Part shown: positions 46,921 through 60,420 of the stretch, piece by piece
Layout: every line of letters starts with the position of its first letter
Numbering within the stretch: the first letter of the stretch is position 1
Assembly: GCA_963971225.1 (NCBI GenBank)
Contig: OZ020269.1
Location: 17,792,921 to 17,856,920 of the forward strand
DNA from: Melieria omissa
Taxonomy: Eukaryota > Arthropoda > Insecta > Diptera > Ulidiidae
Direction: 5' to 3'
Length of the DNA stretch: 64,000 nucleotides
Notes under the pieces: generated by a model
The model's input: only the letters and a program-made list of their open reading frames with translations
Database searches by the model: none
Told to the model about the DNA's origin: nothing
Translations under genes and position numbers: made by a program

Positions 46921-49800
46921 CTTATGCCAGTTCAGGGCCGTGGAGAGAGAATTTGGGCCCGGGGACAGAACACATGTCCTCTTTTTATAAAGTATGAAAA
47001 AATTACATACTTACTACTGACTTAACTGGCCATAACATATTTTTGCCGGGAGAGTTGATTCAACTCTAAATCAACCTCAACTTGGTCCTTCCATAGGAGA
47101 CACGTTGGAACGAATTACTTACAACTATAAATTTCGGGAGCAAAAAAATTCAAGTCCCCGTAAAAGTCTTTAAGAACGAGAAGGAGAGGTTCTTGTCAGG
47201 ACAGTGTTGGCCCATTTTTCTGACAAGGCATTGGTTCATCTGTTCATTTTTCTATCTATTTATTATTTTTTCGTCTATAAATTCCGTCCATCCATCTTTG
47301 AGGCTATTTTTCTTTTCACCCATTCATCCTTTTCATACTTTCCTCCGTTCATACACTGTTCAATCCATTCATTCTTCTGTTTGTAATTTTTTTGGTCAGT
47401 CTATTTCTTCATCCGTGCATCCATCAACTGAGATATTCTAATAAACCCTGATATGAATTTATTTAACTGACCTGAAGATAAACTTCGGTTCGAATCTCAG
47501 GTTAGTCGACATGAAAAAAATTCCATATATGCTTTCAAGTAGGTAAAGAAGTAAAATGTAAATTTTCATATTGCAACAACCAAATAGCGATTCAAAAACT
47601 TTTGTACATAAAATCTTCTCAAATTTGAAGCCACTCTTTGATTTATGTATAATTATATTCTAACGAAATGATGCGACTATAATGAATAGTTTCCGCGCGC
47701 GTGCACTTGACGTTGCGCTAATTAGCAACATTGTTGCTGTAAGTTGTCAACTTTTCGATGAAATCTAATTGTAATGCTTCAGAGCAGAGCATCAAAGCAT
47801 CAACGCCTAATTAATTTTGTTGCAACGCTGAAATTGTTAGACGCCATTTATGGAACGCTACTTTATAATTTCATATTACTTAGTATTTGTTTGATTTTGC
47901 AACCCCTTCGACCGGCCCATCCCGCCCACCAGTTGTCACTTTATTCGTTCACGACACAAACCCTTTTAGGCCACGTTTATGCGCATCATTCAGCTATAAT
48001 TTTCCGCATGTTAGTTGTGCATGTGTGAGCGCCAAAAATGCTGCTACAAAAAAAAAAATGCCCAACTATTTGCCAGCGCGTGTGTGTGTGTGTGTTTTTT
48101 TGTGTGTGCGTGTGTCAGAGTGCAAAGAAATAAAACGCACTTAAGTGCTCAACAGAAATCACTTCAACAACGCACCGACACTTGCCAGAACACCTCCTTG
48201 TTGCTCTTCTCCTTCGTCACCTTCTCTTTTTCCTCCTTCACGATGCTGTCGTTTGCAGCCTCAAATGCCAGACACGTGGTTTGCTTTCTTTTGCTTCGCT
48301 TTCTCTCGCTGTGTCTTTGCGTCAGCGTTCGTTTAGTTGGGCAAATTTTTCGTCTGTTTCTTTCGAGTTCCTGGCAAAATCAGCTCATCACATGTTTGCC
48401 TTTGCTTTGTTGTTGTTGTTTTTACTGCTATTGTTGCTGTTGTTGTCGCCCTTTGGGCTGTCGCCTTGCGTGCGGTAATTGAAGCGCAATGACTTTGATG
48501 CTGTCGCTGTCGCCGCGTTCGAGCGTTTTGTGTGCATATCAATTTGAGCGCAAATTTTTCTATACACGTACGCACCAACAACAACAACTACAACAACAAT
48601 TGCTACCAGCTACCGCGTCGAGCTAATATATGAAAAATTTATTCAGCTATAAAGCGCGTAATTTGCTTTTTGAGCACTTTCCGCCCTCTCGCCCGCCAAC
48701 GTTTGCTTGAGCGAATTTTGCGCAAATTTTGCTGCTTGGATGCCGGGCAGCGCCGGTTGGGTACCAACGGTTAAGTTGTTAGTGGGCGAAATGTTGCGAG
48801 ACGAGTGAGGACAGCCGGCGGAAGGGAAGCTGTGACATTTCTGCGCATTGTGATTTATTTGGATTTTTTATGTTTAATATTTATGCGCTGTTGTTGTTGC
48901 CTGTAGTTGACGTTGTTTTTTGCTGCTGTTGTCGTCATCATTGGTGATGTGTTGTTGTTGTTGCTGTTAGAATTGATTATGCTCTCGTGTGTGTATCTGT
49001 GTGTTTAAAAAGCAATTCGTGGCGCATCAGATTCAATTCGCTTTATTTGAGTGTGAAATTTTTAAAGTCAATCAAAGTTACCAGAGTTTGCCTTTTTGCG
49101 ATTTTGTTTATTTTTATATATTTTTTTATTTTTATTTTTATCTTTACTTTTATTTTATTCAATTTTTTATTTGCCTTTATTGCTTTACTAGCGCAGCAAA
49201 TTGCACAAACATATGTCTGTGTGTTTGTGTGGGTGTGTGTCTGTGTGTGTGTGTGCGTGGGCTTTGTTGCTGCTCTTTACTTTCCGGCTTTTTGACTGAT
49301 TGCGCCGTGTACTTGCTGCCATTGATGTTGTTGCTATTGTTGTCATTGTTGTTGTTGCTGTTGCTGCACAACATATGTTTGGCATCAGCAGATTTAACGC
49401 GATTATGTTCATGCTTAATCTTATTTGCGTTAGCAGTTTGGCAAAAAACGACAAGGAATAAAAATAAAATGCGCTGAGCAGCGCAGCAAAATTCGCAAAT
49501 TGAATCACAAAAATTGAATTGAAATTTACTTCGTCGCTTTATTATGTTTTATTTTTTTTTTTGCTAATGTTGCTGACAAATTGTGTCAAATTAACATGCA
49601 GTGAATTTTTCTTTTTTATTAAATTATCGAAAGTCGAAATTTTTGGAAGTTTTGCAGAGTAAATCACAATTTTTGCAAAACAAAAAAACATTTTCTCTAT
49701 GAATTTAATGCTTTGATCAGGTTTGGATCAAATCAGAGGTATTGTGAATTCATGAAATTTATTCAAAAAACTACAAACAAATTCAAAAATTAGTTGTCTT
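46920..49800. other. No gene recognised
   Basis: A 'cagttcagggccgtggagagagaatttgggcccgggg' phrase at 46,928 resembles one end of a hAT-type repeat, but no second end was found. A lone box B-like GGTTCGAATCT is at about 47,489. TG/GT and TTG repeats lie at 48,077-48,115, 48,410-48,450, 49,215-49,258 and 49,320-49,365. GC-richer DNA at 48,640-48,830 is undefined. Confidence 0.4.
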
Positions 49801-49810
49801 TTATTGGTTT

Positions 49811-50738
49811 TAAAATAAAGTAAAATAAAATAAAATAAAATAAAATAAAATAAAATAAAATAAAATAAAATAAAATAAAATAATATAAAAAATAAAACAA
49901 AATAAAATAAAACAAAATAAAATAAAATAAAATAAAATAAAATAAAATAAAATAAAATAAAATAAAATAAAACAAAATAAAATAAAATAAACTAAAATAA
50001 AATAAAATAAAATAAAATAATATAAAAAATAAAACAAAATAAAATAAAATAAAATAAAATAAAATAAAATAAAATAAAATAAAATAAAATAAAATAATGT
50101 AAAAAATAAAACAAAATAAAATAAAATAAAATAAAATAAAATAAAATAAAATAAAATAAAATAAAATAAAATAAAACAAAATAAAATAAAATAAAATAAA
50201 ATAAAATAAAATAAAATAAAATAAAATAAAATAAAATAAAATAAAATAAAATGAAATGAAATGAAATGAAATGAAATGAAATGAAATGAAATAAAATGAA
50301 ATGAAATGAAATGAAATGAAATGAAATGAAATGAAATGATATGAAATGAAATGAAATGAAATGAAATAAAATAAAATAAAATCAATTAAAATAAAATAAA
50401 ATAAAGTGAAATAAAATAAAGTGAAATAAAATAAAATAAAATAAAATAAAATAAAATAAAATAAAATAAAATAAAATAAAATAAAATAAAATAAAATAAA
50501 ATAAAATAAAATAAAATAAAATAAAATAAAATAAAATAAAATAAAATGAAATGAAATGAAATGAAATGAAATGAAATGAAATGAAATAAAATGAAATGAA
50601 ATGAAATGAAATGAACTGAAATGAAATGAAATGAAATGAAATGAAATAAAATGAAATGATATGAAATGAAATGAAATGAAATGAAATGAAATGAAATAAA
50701 ATAAAATCAATTAAAATAAAATAAAATAAAATAAATAA
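49811..50738. repeat. (TAAAA)n array 1 with ATGAA blocks
   Basis: About 930 bp of the pentamer AAAAT with variant blocks. AAATG units dominate about 50,251-50,370 and 50,546-50,695. The marker 'atcaattaaa' recurs at 50,381 and 50,706, and 'gatatgaaatg' at 50,339 and 50,659, so a segment of about 320 bp was duplicated within the array. The marker 'taat(a/g)taaaaaataaaacaaaat' occurs three times. Long minus-strand frames of repeated FYFIL are artefacts of the pentamer. Confidence 0.97.
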
Positions 50739-50739
50739 T

Positions 50740-51690
50740 GGTGTGGATGGATTTTATTATTATTCTTGAAAATTAAAAAATAAAAAAAAATTGTTTAATC
50801 TTAAAGCTAAATCTAACCTAATTTAATACACAATTATTTTTAAATGTCGTATAAACAAAGTTTCTAATACAAATGTTTTCTCTTATTTTCTTTTTAGGTA
50901 ATTTGAGGCTTCAAAAACCAGAAATAATGAAATGAGTCAAATAAACAAAAAAATCAGGTATTTAAAAGCTAATGACATGGATCCAGATATACTGTTTTGT
51001 CATAAGAATATCACTGGTGCTTCTTCTTCTTATTTTTCTTCTCCTTATTGGCTGCCATCATTGCTGAGCTCTTTACTCAATGCAAAAAATGGAACACCAT
51101 TTTAAATTTACAACTGTATCACAAAAATGTGTGCCATGTATGTCAAATAGAAAAAGCAGGGAGCAACGATATAACATATAGAATTAGCAATATTCATATA
51201 TTTTCGCTCAAATAGTTTTAATAAAAACTCAAACTCAAACTGTCTTCAAATACTTATTTTCGGAGTTTTTATGGGATAGTGTTTTCGATAAGTTAGCTGA
51301 CCAATTTGTAGAAGACGCTTCCTTGAATCGATTTCATCCCTACAAGGGAGAAAATACTGAGCATTAGAGCCAACCCCATTGTCAAGATGGGACCTTGATG
51401 CGTTTCAGTGCTTTTTTCTTTTATTATTATTTTTCTATTTTTATTTTTTCTATACTATTCTCTATTCAAATTAGATCCAATGTTCAGTTTTAACTAAAAA
51501 AGGCATTGCGAGACCCCAAAAACTGTATCGTTGCGTATGAACTCGAAAATCTGCTTCTATCTACCAACTTTACCCACTCAACTCTAGTTGCATTTCACTT
51601 CCTCGGCACATTCGAATGACGTTTTTAATTAAAATCTTTACTACCGGGCGAACCCACCAACAAAAGTCAAGCCTCTGCTTACGTACACAC
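50740..51690. other. No gene recognised; one splice-like motif
   Basis: AT-rich DNA. At 50,875-50,902, TTCTCTTATTTTCTTTTTAG is followed directly by GTAATTTG, another acceptor abutting a donor, here with a weak donor. No exon is visible. Confidence 0.3.
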
Positions 51691-51695
51691 AGAGG

Positions 51696-51732
<37 letters not shown>

Positions 51733-51745
51733 ACACACACACACC
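51696..51745. repeat. (CA)n microsatellite
   Basis: About 24 CA dinucleotides with one T interruption. A simple repeat. Confidence 0.95.
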
Positions 51746-54700
51746 GAGACATTCGGCGCAGTTATGCAGTCGATACATTGACGCTTTATCAAAAATCACT
51801 CAATTTCCGGCAGAGTGCCTGACAGACTGCAACAGTTCGACGCACAGCGCCATAAACGCGCGCGCCGCCTGCCCACAAATAGCAAATAACTTAATGATTC
51901 CTAATATGGATGACGCGGCGGCGGCGGCACCAAAATGCGAATTAAAGTTGCAGCTCATAACTTGTGCGCTCAACCGGAGCTGCAGTTCGTAGTTGACGGC
52001 GCTTTTTGTTGCCACCACCAACAGCAACAACACCAGCTACAGACGGCCATATGTGGGCAGGCGGCCGCAAAAAATAGGCAACGTATCGTTGTTGCATTGC
52101 ATTGCGTTGTGTTTGTGTGCCACATTTTGTGTGCTTTTTTGTTTGACTCTCCTTGTTGTTGTTTTTGGTCTTTGTCTTTTGTCTGCATCGTCGATGACGA
52201 CGACGACGACTGGTATGCCACGCTCGCATGCCGGTTGCTGCCGGGCACAGCCAGAGTCGGTCGATTGGGCGGGCGGCGTGCAATCTGAGCGGAACCGGCT
52301 CACTGTTGCACGCGATGTTGCCGTGTCCGCGTTGTGCGCGGACTTGGCTGTGTGGTGTGGCCGCCTTTTTATGGGCCGTCAGCAGCACGTGCGACCAATG
52401 CGGCGCACACAAATGCTTACTTCAGTGATTCGTCTGAGATTACAGTCGGCGACGCTATTTGCAATTTGCCGGCTTTCTTTCGCGGTTGCATTGTTGTTGT
52501 TGTGTCATTTTTTGTTTGTTCACTGACTTTGGCCAATAACGGGAAAATGTCATGAAATCGAAACAGCGACATGACAACGTCGAGTGTAGTTTGCTGCGAG
52601 GGGAGGCGGGTGTGGGTGTTGTTGTTTGCCCTTCTCGTCAAAAGTGGCTGCCAGTCTTTTTGTGTCTTTGCAATATGAGGAAATAAATATGAGACGGCTG
52701 TGTTGTTGTGGCTGTTGTTCCGCTTTTAATGCCGCCAGCTGACGTTCAGTATAGCAGAGGTCGCTGAACGTACTTACTAACGGTACTTACGAACGTTAAT
52801 ATTTGTAACGTAAAACGTCACGTAACGAAAGCAAAAATGACATAATTTCGTTTGTGGCTTCAAATGCGATTACGAGGCAAATCGGCGGTCGGTGTGAGTG
52901 GGGTGGAAGAGGAAACCTCAGTTTTCACGATTATGCGTGACTGCATATATGGAAAATACATAATGTACGATGATATTTTGGTGAATTGCTGATATTTAGT
53001 TAGGTGTTTAAAAGTTAAAGTGACACTTTGAAATTTGTCTAAGAAGATTTTTAGAAATTTTTTTCTTTCATAAAAACATTTTTGTAATCATTTCATACGA
53101 CTGTAAAGTGAGAAGCTGAATAGTTCAATAATGCTAAAAATAAAAATAAAAAAATAATAAATAATAATTTTACAAAATATTTGCAAATATTTAAACCAAT
53201 CTTAAGGTTTGTGTTAACTTAAAATTTCATTGTGTATTAATTTTTTGAAGGTGAAAACACTTTCATGCATAAAAAGAGGTCATTTCAAAAGTAAAAATGG
53301 AAATAAATCATTAAATCAGATTAAAAAAAAAATTATGGAACCAATTTAGATGGAAATATAAATTGAAACCAAAGTCGATATTGAAATCTAAATAAAAATT
53401 GCATTAAATATAAAACAACATCATTTCAAAAATCGTACTTTCATCATCGTTTTGTTGTAAAGGCATTTAAAAAATGCGACAAATTGCTACCAGCGACTAA
53501 AACCTGAATCACGCCTTAAAGTGCGCATCAAAATTGAAAAGCCGAAAATTCGCTGCCTACACTAAACAGCAGCAAATCACCACAAAACAAACTGCCAACG
53601 TCACTTGCCACTTTAGTTGTAATATTTTTCATGCATACAAAAGCAGCTCCCTTCTTGGTCCCAGCTCATTTCATATGGTTGCTGCTGCTGCTTCGTTTAC
53701 CCACTCAAGAATATTGCACACACACGCGCACCGCACTTTAGATAATCCATTTTATATTGCGATCTCAAAAACCGCATTATGGCATTGTTGTAAAAGATTC
53801 GACGTCTGTCTTGCCGCACTCGGCACTAACCAACAAAGAACCACCGCTTGCGCCACAGACTTGCAGACTCGCACTCAATGCGCGTAGCTTCAGGCAAGTT
53901 GAGTGTCGACTCGAGTATAAAATTGTCTTATGTGCCCTTAAATTGCACCGCACATGCAACAATGCTGTATTGAAGATGTCGCTGACATTTCCTCGTCATA
54001 ATCGCATAGCTGCGCTTTCTTTGCTCTGCTTGTGTTGGCACTTTTTTCTCGTTGACTTGTGCGCTCCGCGCCTTATTCGCCCACACGTTGTTATTATTGC
54101 CTCTTCATGCACACAACACACAAAATGACATTTTAACTGGTGCGTATAAACTTGAACATTTTATGCATATTTATTCTTCTTCCTTTGCTCATTCGCCGCT
54201 CGACCTGTGCGCTTCCTACGATGCGCTGCGTCGACTGTGTTTCCTTTCAATTTTTCACGCAACTTTGTTATTGTTGCTGTGCGCGGCTTTTCGTCGTTCT
54301 TAACAAAGTCAAAATTTTTGTATTTATTACATTGACATCTCATGTGTCACAAAAGCAGCCGTTGCGATGAGAGTTGCGTTGCGCAAAAAACATTCGACTC
54401 TGTCGGCTACTCGCAACTCCGACACATTAGCTGCGACCAAAGACGGAAGACACGCACACAAACACACATTTTTTGCATGCAAAAAAATACAACAAATCAA
54501 AACCGCCAACGCACTCCAGTTTCACAGAGCAAAAAAAAAAAATCGAAATAAAATAACAACAATCTTGGGTAGAAAAAAGGATGCAGCAGCGCCGACAACG
54601 TCGCGCCGTATCGAATTACGTTTCAGCTTTGCGTACACGTTCTGCGTTGTGTGTCATTAGGCAGCTGAAGGGGGGAGCAGCCAAACGAACAGCCCCACAT

Positions 54701-55649
54701 CCATTGTTGTCAGTCAATGTGTGTCTGTGTGTGTGTGGCAACCGGTGCCACCGGTGCTGTTCTTGTCGCCATTGTTGCTCAACATTTGCAATGCTTTTAT
54801 GCTGAATTGTTGTTGCTGCTGCTGCTGCTGTGCGCTGTGTGTCGCTCATTTGTTATGCGACAGTGATAAATGTCATGCAAGTGAGCCAAAAGTTTCGGCA
54901 GATGTCAAAAGAAATCGCAAAAATATCAACAACACAAAAAGACAGAAAAAATACGAAGGCGTAAAAGTCAGCAAAAGTAAAAGGACAACAGTGAAACGCA
55001 AAGCATTAAAACGCCAAAAGCGGCCATTCTTCGTATTCATTTGGTTTGTCAATCGGGCATTGCTCAAGTCTTATTTGCAGCTCATTTCCTTTGAGCCTTC
55101 ACTCGGCACCACTCGACACTGCAGTGTTGTCCGTGTGGCAGCCACATTGACAGCTCGTAAATTGTAAATTGTGAAATTGTTAAGAATGCACGGCATCACA
55201 CTTCTTAGGTTAATAAATTTTATCGTGTTTTCGTTTGGTGGTGCGTGTTGTCGTTGGCGTTGTTGTTTGACTTGACACGCTGGCAAACGTGTCACGCACA
55301 AATCACCAACAAAAAAGTAATCAACAACAAAGCAAATAGATTGTTGCAGCATAACAGAAAAGTGGTCGGAAGGGGTTTGAGTCGAATTACATACAATGCT
55401 GCCTTAACCTTTGCCCTACCAAAGATTTTTGTATACATCGTTTGCTGATACCCATTCAGATGACCCAAGGCGTTTCCGTTCGAGACGAAAACAAATTTTT
55501 TTTTTTACTGAAAATCACATTAAAAAAATGTTTTGCTGTACTCCAGTATGAGTTCAGTGAATCCTTTGAAAAGAAATCTGTCAAGTTTTTCCATACTCGC
55601 AACATAAATCGCTTAAGTTATGCCACTGAAGTGGTGTTACCCCCAAATT

Positions 55650-55960
55650 GATGGTAGTTTCGAATGGGATCAAGAACAACCGTTGTTTAGATAGATTCAG
55701 TTTGGAGTTTGAGCTTCTTACGAAACCAAGACAGTGAAATGGGGGCCGAAAGCGCTCAGACTCTATAGGACCCTGTCGGCTTCATCCCCTAGATTTTCAA
55801 AGAAAATGTTCCCAGGTGAGATATCCTTCTTCCAGATGAAATGGAACAAATGTACAGAATGTAAGGTGTGTTTTTTCCTGGTCCATACAGCTTCGACAGC
55901 AGTCTTTAGAAATTAAACCCAACCTTCTTGCGTAGGTACGATTTTCTTACACAGAGACCT
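55650..55960 (-). pseudogene. LINE ORF2 zinc-knuckle fragment
   Basis: The minus strand reads LGLISKDCCRSCMDQEKTHL, then TFCTFVPF and WEHF, with stops afterwards. The order 'LGL..D..CRxC...H..C...P......WEHFF' parallels the end of LINE ORF2 proteins, where CxxC-x(n)-H-x(4)-C forms the knuckle. It is interrupted and isolated. The resemblance rests on short motifs, so a profile search would be needed for certainty. Confidence 0.45.
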
Positions 55961-56139
55961 GTCAGAACACCAGTTTTTTGATTCTCATCTAATAATATAA
56001 TTTCCTGATTGAAAAAAACAGATACTAGATATCCCAAGTATTATCTCTGTAAATGTTGTCTAATTGATAAAAAACAAGATTTCTGCCGCAGAGACACAGT
56101 GTGAAAATCATTTGAGTACCAAAGACTTCTTGACGGAGC

Positions 56140-56560
56140 ATGGAAGTATTTTTTTCAACAGATCCAACGAAAAAATAACAAAAGTCACACAAAAACATCG
56201 ATCTATGATTACTTTATACTTTATTACTAATTTTAGTACTAGAATCTCTCTACAGAACACCGATTTGTGGCAATAAAAACATGGCATAGTTTTTGCAAGT
56301 TTTTTCTGAATCAAATCCAACAAAAAAAAACATAACAAAAGACAATAAAAAACATTGATCTATGATTTTGATCTATGATTATGATTTTAGTTCTAAAATT
56401 TCTCTATCAATTGCATTGTTTTTGTAAAATTTTTTCTGCATTAAATCCAAAGAAAAAACCTAACAAAAGACAATAAAAAATATTGATCTATGATTAGTTC
56501 CCACAAATTTTACTTCTAAAATCTTTCTACCAACAGCATTGCATTTGCAAGATTTTTCTA
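56140..56560. repeat. Degenerate tandem repeat, about 127-156 bp unit
   Basis: 'aacaaaagacaataaaaaacattgatctatgatt' recurs at about 56,198, 56,354 and 56,481, together with 'gcaag(t/a)ttttt(t)ctgaatcaaatccaacaaaaaa' and 'ctaaaatctctctac'. Three units. Confidence 0.7.
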
Positions 56561-57610
56561 AAATTTTTTTTATACCAAACACCCACAACTTTTCACTCCT
56601 CTCCCGCCTCCACTGTCCATTTGAACATTTTCCAATTGCATGCGATTTTTTTTTGTTTCGCTGCAAATATGAAAGCAATGGCCGCGAAAGAATCTTCAAA
56701 TATGCTTTCAGTTACAACTCTACTCGCGGCTGTTGTTGTTATACTGTTTGAGCGTTGCCAGACTTGGTGAATGCATTGCGCGCCCGCGTTGCGTGTTGAC
56801 GTGCGCTGTGAAAAATCTAAAGTGACATTGAATTGTTTTCGCTGTGTTAGAAGCGGCGCAATAGTGGCACACTGCCACAAAGTGAGTGGCAACAACAAAA
56901 AAAAAACAAAAAAAATGAAGAGCACAGTGCAGACAGCAGCGAAATGCATAAAAACAACGCGTGAAGGCACAAAAACCAGCACAAAAAAAAGTTGGAAAAA
57001 TTGTACTCTACGTCAGCGGTAATTCGTTTTTTTTCTTTCTTTCGATGCACTCAAACGTTTGGCCAACTCTGTTAAGAGTTAGCAACAGCTACGGTTATGG
57101 TTGTTGTTTTTGTTTTTTATACATTCGATTGGTAGCTGTGTGGCAAGTGAGTGTTGCCTTTCTTTCCCTTTTGTTGATCAATGTTGCCATTGTTGTTGCT
57201 GTCACGTTGGCATTTGTTGCTTTCACTTGATGCGAGTGCTTTTTGATTTGTTGCTGTTTGTTGTTGTTGTTTTTGGTATTGCTTTGCTGTGGCGCCTATC
57301 AAATGTGCCACTCACTTTTCGTTGTGCTTTTTGATGCATTTGCTTTGACAATTAGAAGATAAAGTGTAGAAAATTTGCAAACAAATGGAAGAAATTACAA
57401 GCGAGAAGATTTGCATAGTGGACTGTAAATGTTAGATGTGAATTTTAATGTGGAATATAGTTGACTGTGGAAGAACATTTGACTGGTTAAATTTTAGTAT
57501 AGGAAATATAGATCACTAAGGGAAATTTAAAGGGTAATTTTGGTACATAAAGAGTAGAAGTATGAAGGTAAACTGAAGAAGATTATTAAAAGATTTAATA
57601 GAAATAATAC

Positions 57611-58460
57611 AATAAAATAAAATAAAATAAAATAAAATAAAATAAAATAAAATAAAATAAAATAAAATAAAATAAAATAAAATAAAATAAAATAAAATGA
57701 AATAAAATAAAGTAAAATAAAATAAAATAAAATAAAATAAAATAAAATAAAATAAAATGAAATAAAATGAAATAAAATAAAATAAAATAAAATAAAATAA
57801 AATAAAATAAAATAAAAATAAAAAATAAAATAAAATAAAATAAAATAAAATAAAATAAAATAAAATAAAGTAAAATAAAATAAAATAAAATAAAATAAAA
57901 TAAAATAAAATAAAATAAAATAAAATAAAATAAAATGAAATAAAATGAAATAAAATAAAATAAAATAAAATAAAATAAAATAAAATAAAATAAAATAAAA
58001 TAAAATAAAATAAAATAAAATAAAATAAAATAAAAATAAAAAATAAAATAAAATAAAATAAAATAAAATAAAAATAAAAAATAAAATAAAATAAAATAAA
58101 ATAAAATGAAATAAAATGAAATAAAATAAAATAAAATAAAATAAAATAAAATAAAATAAAATAAAATAAAATAAAATAAAATAAAATAAAAATAAAAAAT
58201 AAAATAAAATAAAATAAAATAAAATAAAATAAAATAAAATAAAATAAAATAAAATAAAATAAAGTAAAATAAAATAAAATAAAATAAAATAAAATAAAAT
58301 AAAATAAAATAAAATAAAATAAAATAAAATAAAATGAAATAAAATGAAATAAAATAAAATAAAATAAAATAAAATAAAATAAAATAAAATAAAATAAAAT
58401 ACAATAAAATGAAATGAAATGAAATGAAATGAAATGAAATAAAATAAAATAAAAAAATAA
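57611..58460. repeat. (TAAAA)n array 2
   Basis: About 850 bp of the same pentamer in the same orientation as the array 7 kb upstream. Marker variants recur: 'aaaaataaaaaataaaat' near 57,813, 58,033, 58,070 and 58,188; 'aaaatgaaataaaatgaaat' near 57,756, 57,933, 58,105 and 58,333; 'ataaagtaaaat' near 57,708, 57,868 and 58,261. This indicates internal duplications of roughly 170-230 bp. The long minus-strand frames are artefacts. Confidence 0.97.
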
Positions 58461-60420
58461 CAAAATACTTTTTTATATTATTTTAAAATAGCTTTTCTTC
58501 ACTTAAAGGGTATTACGAAAAATTAATAAAAGCAACAAATAAAGATATGTCCAATAAATAAAATTAATTTTTCAACTGTAATGCATAAAATTTAACTATT
58601 AAAAAAATTGAAAAATTACAAATATTTTATAATTTCCTTTGCCAATTTATGCTCAGTGTAGGCGCTGTCACAGTTTTTTCCATTAGGGCCACTTCTCTCT
58701 GGTTGCGAGGGGATGCATGAATTGCAGTTATCCCACTCAATTGTTTGAAAATGGTGCCCACTGGGCTCCATTGCAGCCCACACAATCCAATCAAAATCGA
58801 AGCAAATTCAAGCTAAAACAACAAAAGATACCAAATACAGAGTGCAGACAAAACCCATAAATTTGTGTGTGTAAATGTGCCAAATTGGAATCAACTCAAT
58901 TGTAGAGGAGTATTTTTATTTATACAAAAATTCTGCTGATTTTCATAGTGCCAACACACAATGCTTAAGCATCTTCCATACATAAACACACACACATACT
59001 CACACATGAGCAAATTTTTCATATACGCCCCCAATCTTGCAGTCATAGTCTCATTCGTTCATCCATCCAGTCGTCTGTCTGTTGGTCCATGCAACTGTTT
59101 GCTCATGTTTGTAGTGTTTCCTTTTGTACAAATTGTTGCCGCTAGCAGCAGCATACAACATCCAGCAGCAACAACCAATTTATTGCAACTACAAGCGAGT
59201 AAGTGTTTGTGCAACATAACGAAGTTAAATAATTTTCTACACATATGGCAACATTTACACTCTCCAAATTGGTTGGCAGGCTTGCTGCATGACTGGGCGA
59301 ATGACTGTCGAATAGACAGATAGATAAACATATAGATAGAAAGACCTACAGACAGTCAAACGAACAGACATGTGGAAAGTGCAAGCTTAGTTTTGTTGCA
59401 TTGAGTAGAGTGTAGTGAATGCTTGCAATGAAAGTAAAAGATTTGTAAATATGAAATTAAAATCAGCAACTTTGAATATGCACTGGTCTGCTGTTTCTGG
59501 ATATAACAATTGGGCACAAGAAAGTGTTGCAGCCAGTAGAAAAATGTGTAAAATCCAAATATCATCCATAATAACCGACAAACATTCCATAAGTAAGGCC
59601 GCATCATCATTTCTAGCAACTTTCCTACAACGTAGCGCACCATCAAGTCGTCTTCGCTCGACTGCAATATGAACTCACTTGATTTTGGCATTTATTGTCT
59701 GCGTGGTCTGCGTTCAGTGTCTGTCTGATTGAAGTGCTCCAAGTTGGAGTGTGAGCGTTGCAAGCATTAAACCCCCACGCACTGTGTCGGCGGCTGCATA
59801 ATGAAATGCTGCTTCAAATTAGCATGCAACATGCAAGACGCAACATCACCGTCGCCTCGGCATTATTTCTGCCGTTCAGTTTTGCCATTTGCCAGCGTGT
59901 CACATTAAAATGCTTATTTTATTTACTTCAAGTCGGTTCTTTTTTTTCGTTTACTTTTTCGCATAAATATACGAAAATTGCTTCCACCTACATCTGTAAG
60001 TGGCCGCTTCCACTCGTTTTTGGTATTGTCACTTTTTGTCCAGATTGCTCGTAATTGCATTATGCGAAGTGATCGGTGCAATTTGGTGCTGCCATTTCAG
60101 TTGTAGATTTCATCAATTTAATGACACTTGCACTTAAGGCATGACAGTTGATTTTTTTTAATGGCATTTAAGTGAGGAATTCAATAGATATGTGTGTGTG
60201 TGTGATATGTGTTGATTTATGTTAATTGTATGAATTTGCAGTTTTTGATATTTTGGTGATATTTTGGTGTATTTTCAAAGTTGTTATTATTTAAAAATTA
60301 GTAGACATACATAGCTGCGATTCGACTTTTATGAATTACTTATTATTTATTACTTATTCAGTCACATAAAATATTTTAACAAATAAGGATTTGTCAACTT
60401 TAATCCCCCGAACCGAAAAT
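58461..60420. other. No gene recognised
   Basis: AT-rich to mixed DNA with CA repeats near 58,986-59,005 and a TG run at 60,191-60,203. The opposing frames near 59,059-59,331 and 59,356-59,691 have no domain. Confidence 0.4.

Larger units (their letters stand above)
51750..57600. other. No gene recognised; GC-rich patch and simple repeats
   Basis: The segment 51,840-52,450 is GC-rich and includes (GGC)n at 51,915-51,930 and (GAC)n at 52,193-52,210. Frames of 90-180 codons are open there on both strands and lack domains. TTG/CTG repeats occur near 54,807-54,830 and 56,727. Tandem duplications and a LINE relic inside this span are listed separately. The rest is AT-rich and unassigned. Confidence 0.4.

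Noticed and set aside
46928..46965. hAT element end ('cagggccgtgg')
   Set aside because: No second inverted end or 8-bp duplication could be found.
47480..47500. Another tRNA-like element from GGTTCGAATCT
   Set aside because: Only the box B half is present; no box A at proper spacing.
49790..50710. Long minus-strand frames of 191-306 codons with repeated Phe-Tyr-Phe-Ile-Leu
   Set aside because: They are direct readings of the (TAAAA)n pentamer; five codons per three repeats give a periodic peptide with no biological support.
51942..52526. Frames of 156 and 177 codons on opposite strands
   Set aside because: Open because of GC-richness; His/Arg/Gln-rich or hydrophobic low-complexity translations; no family match.
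57516..58463. Minus-strand frames of 269-315 codons of the same FYFIL type
   Set aside because: The same artefact in the second pentanucleotide array.
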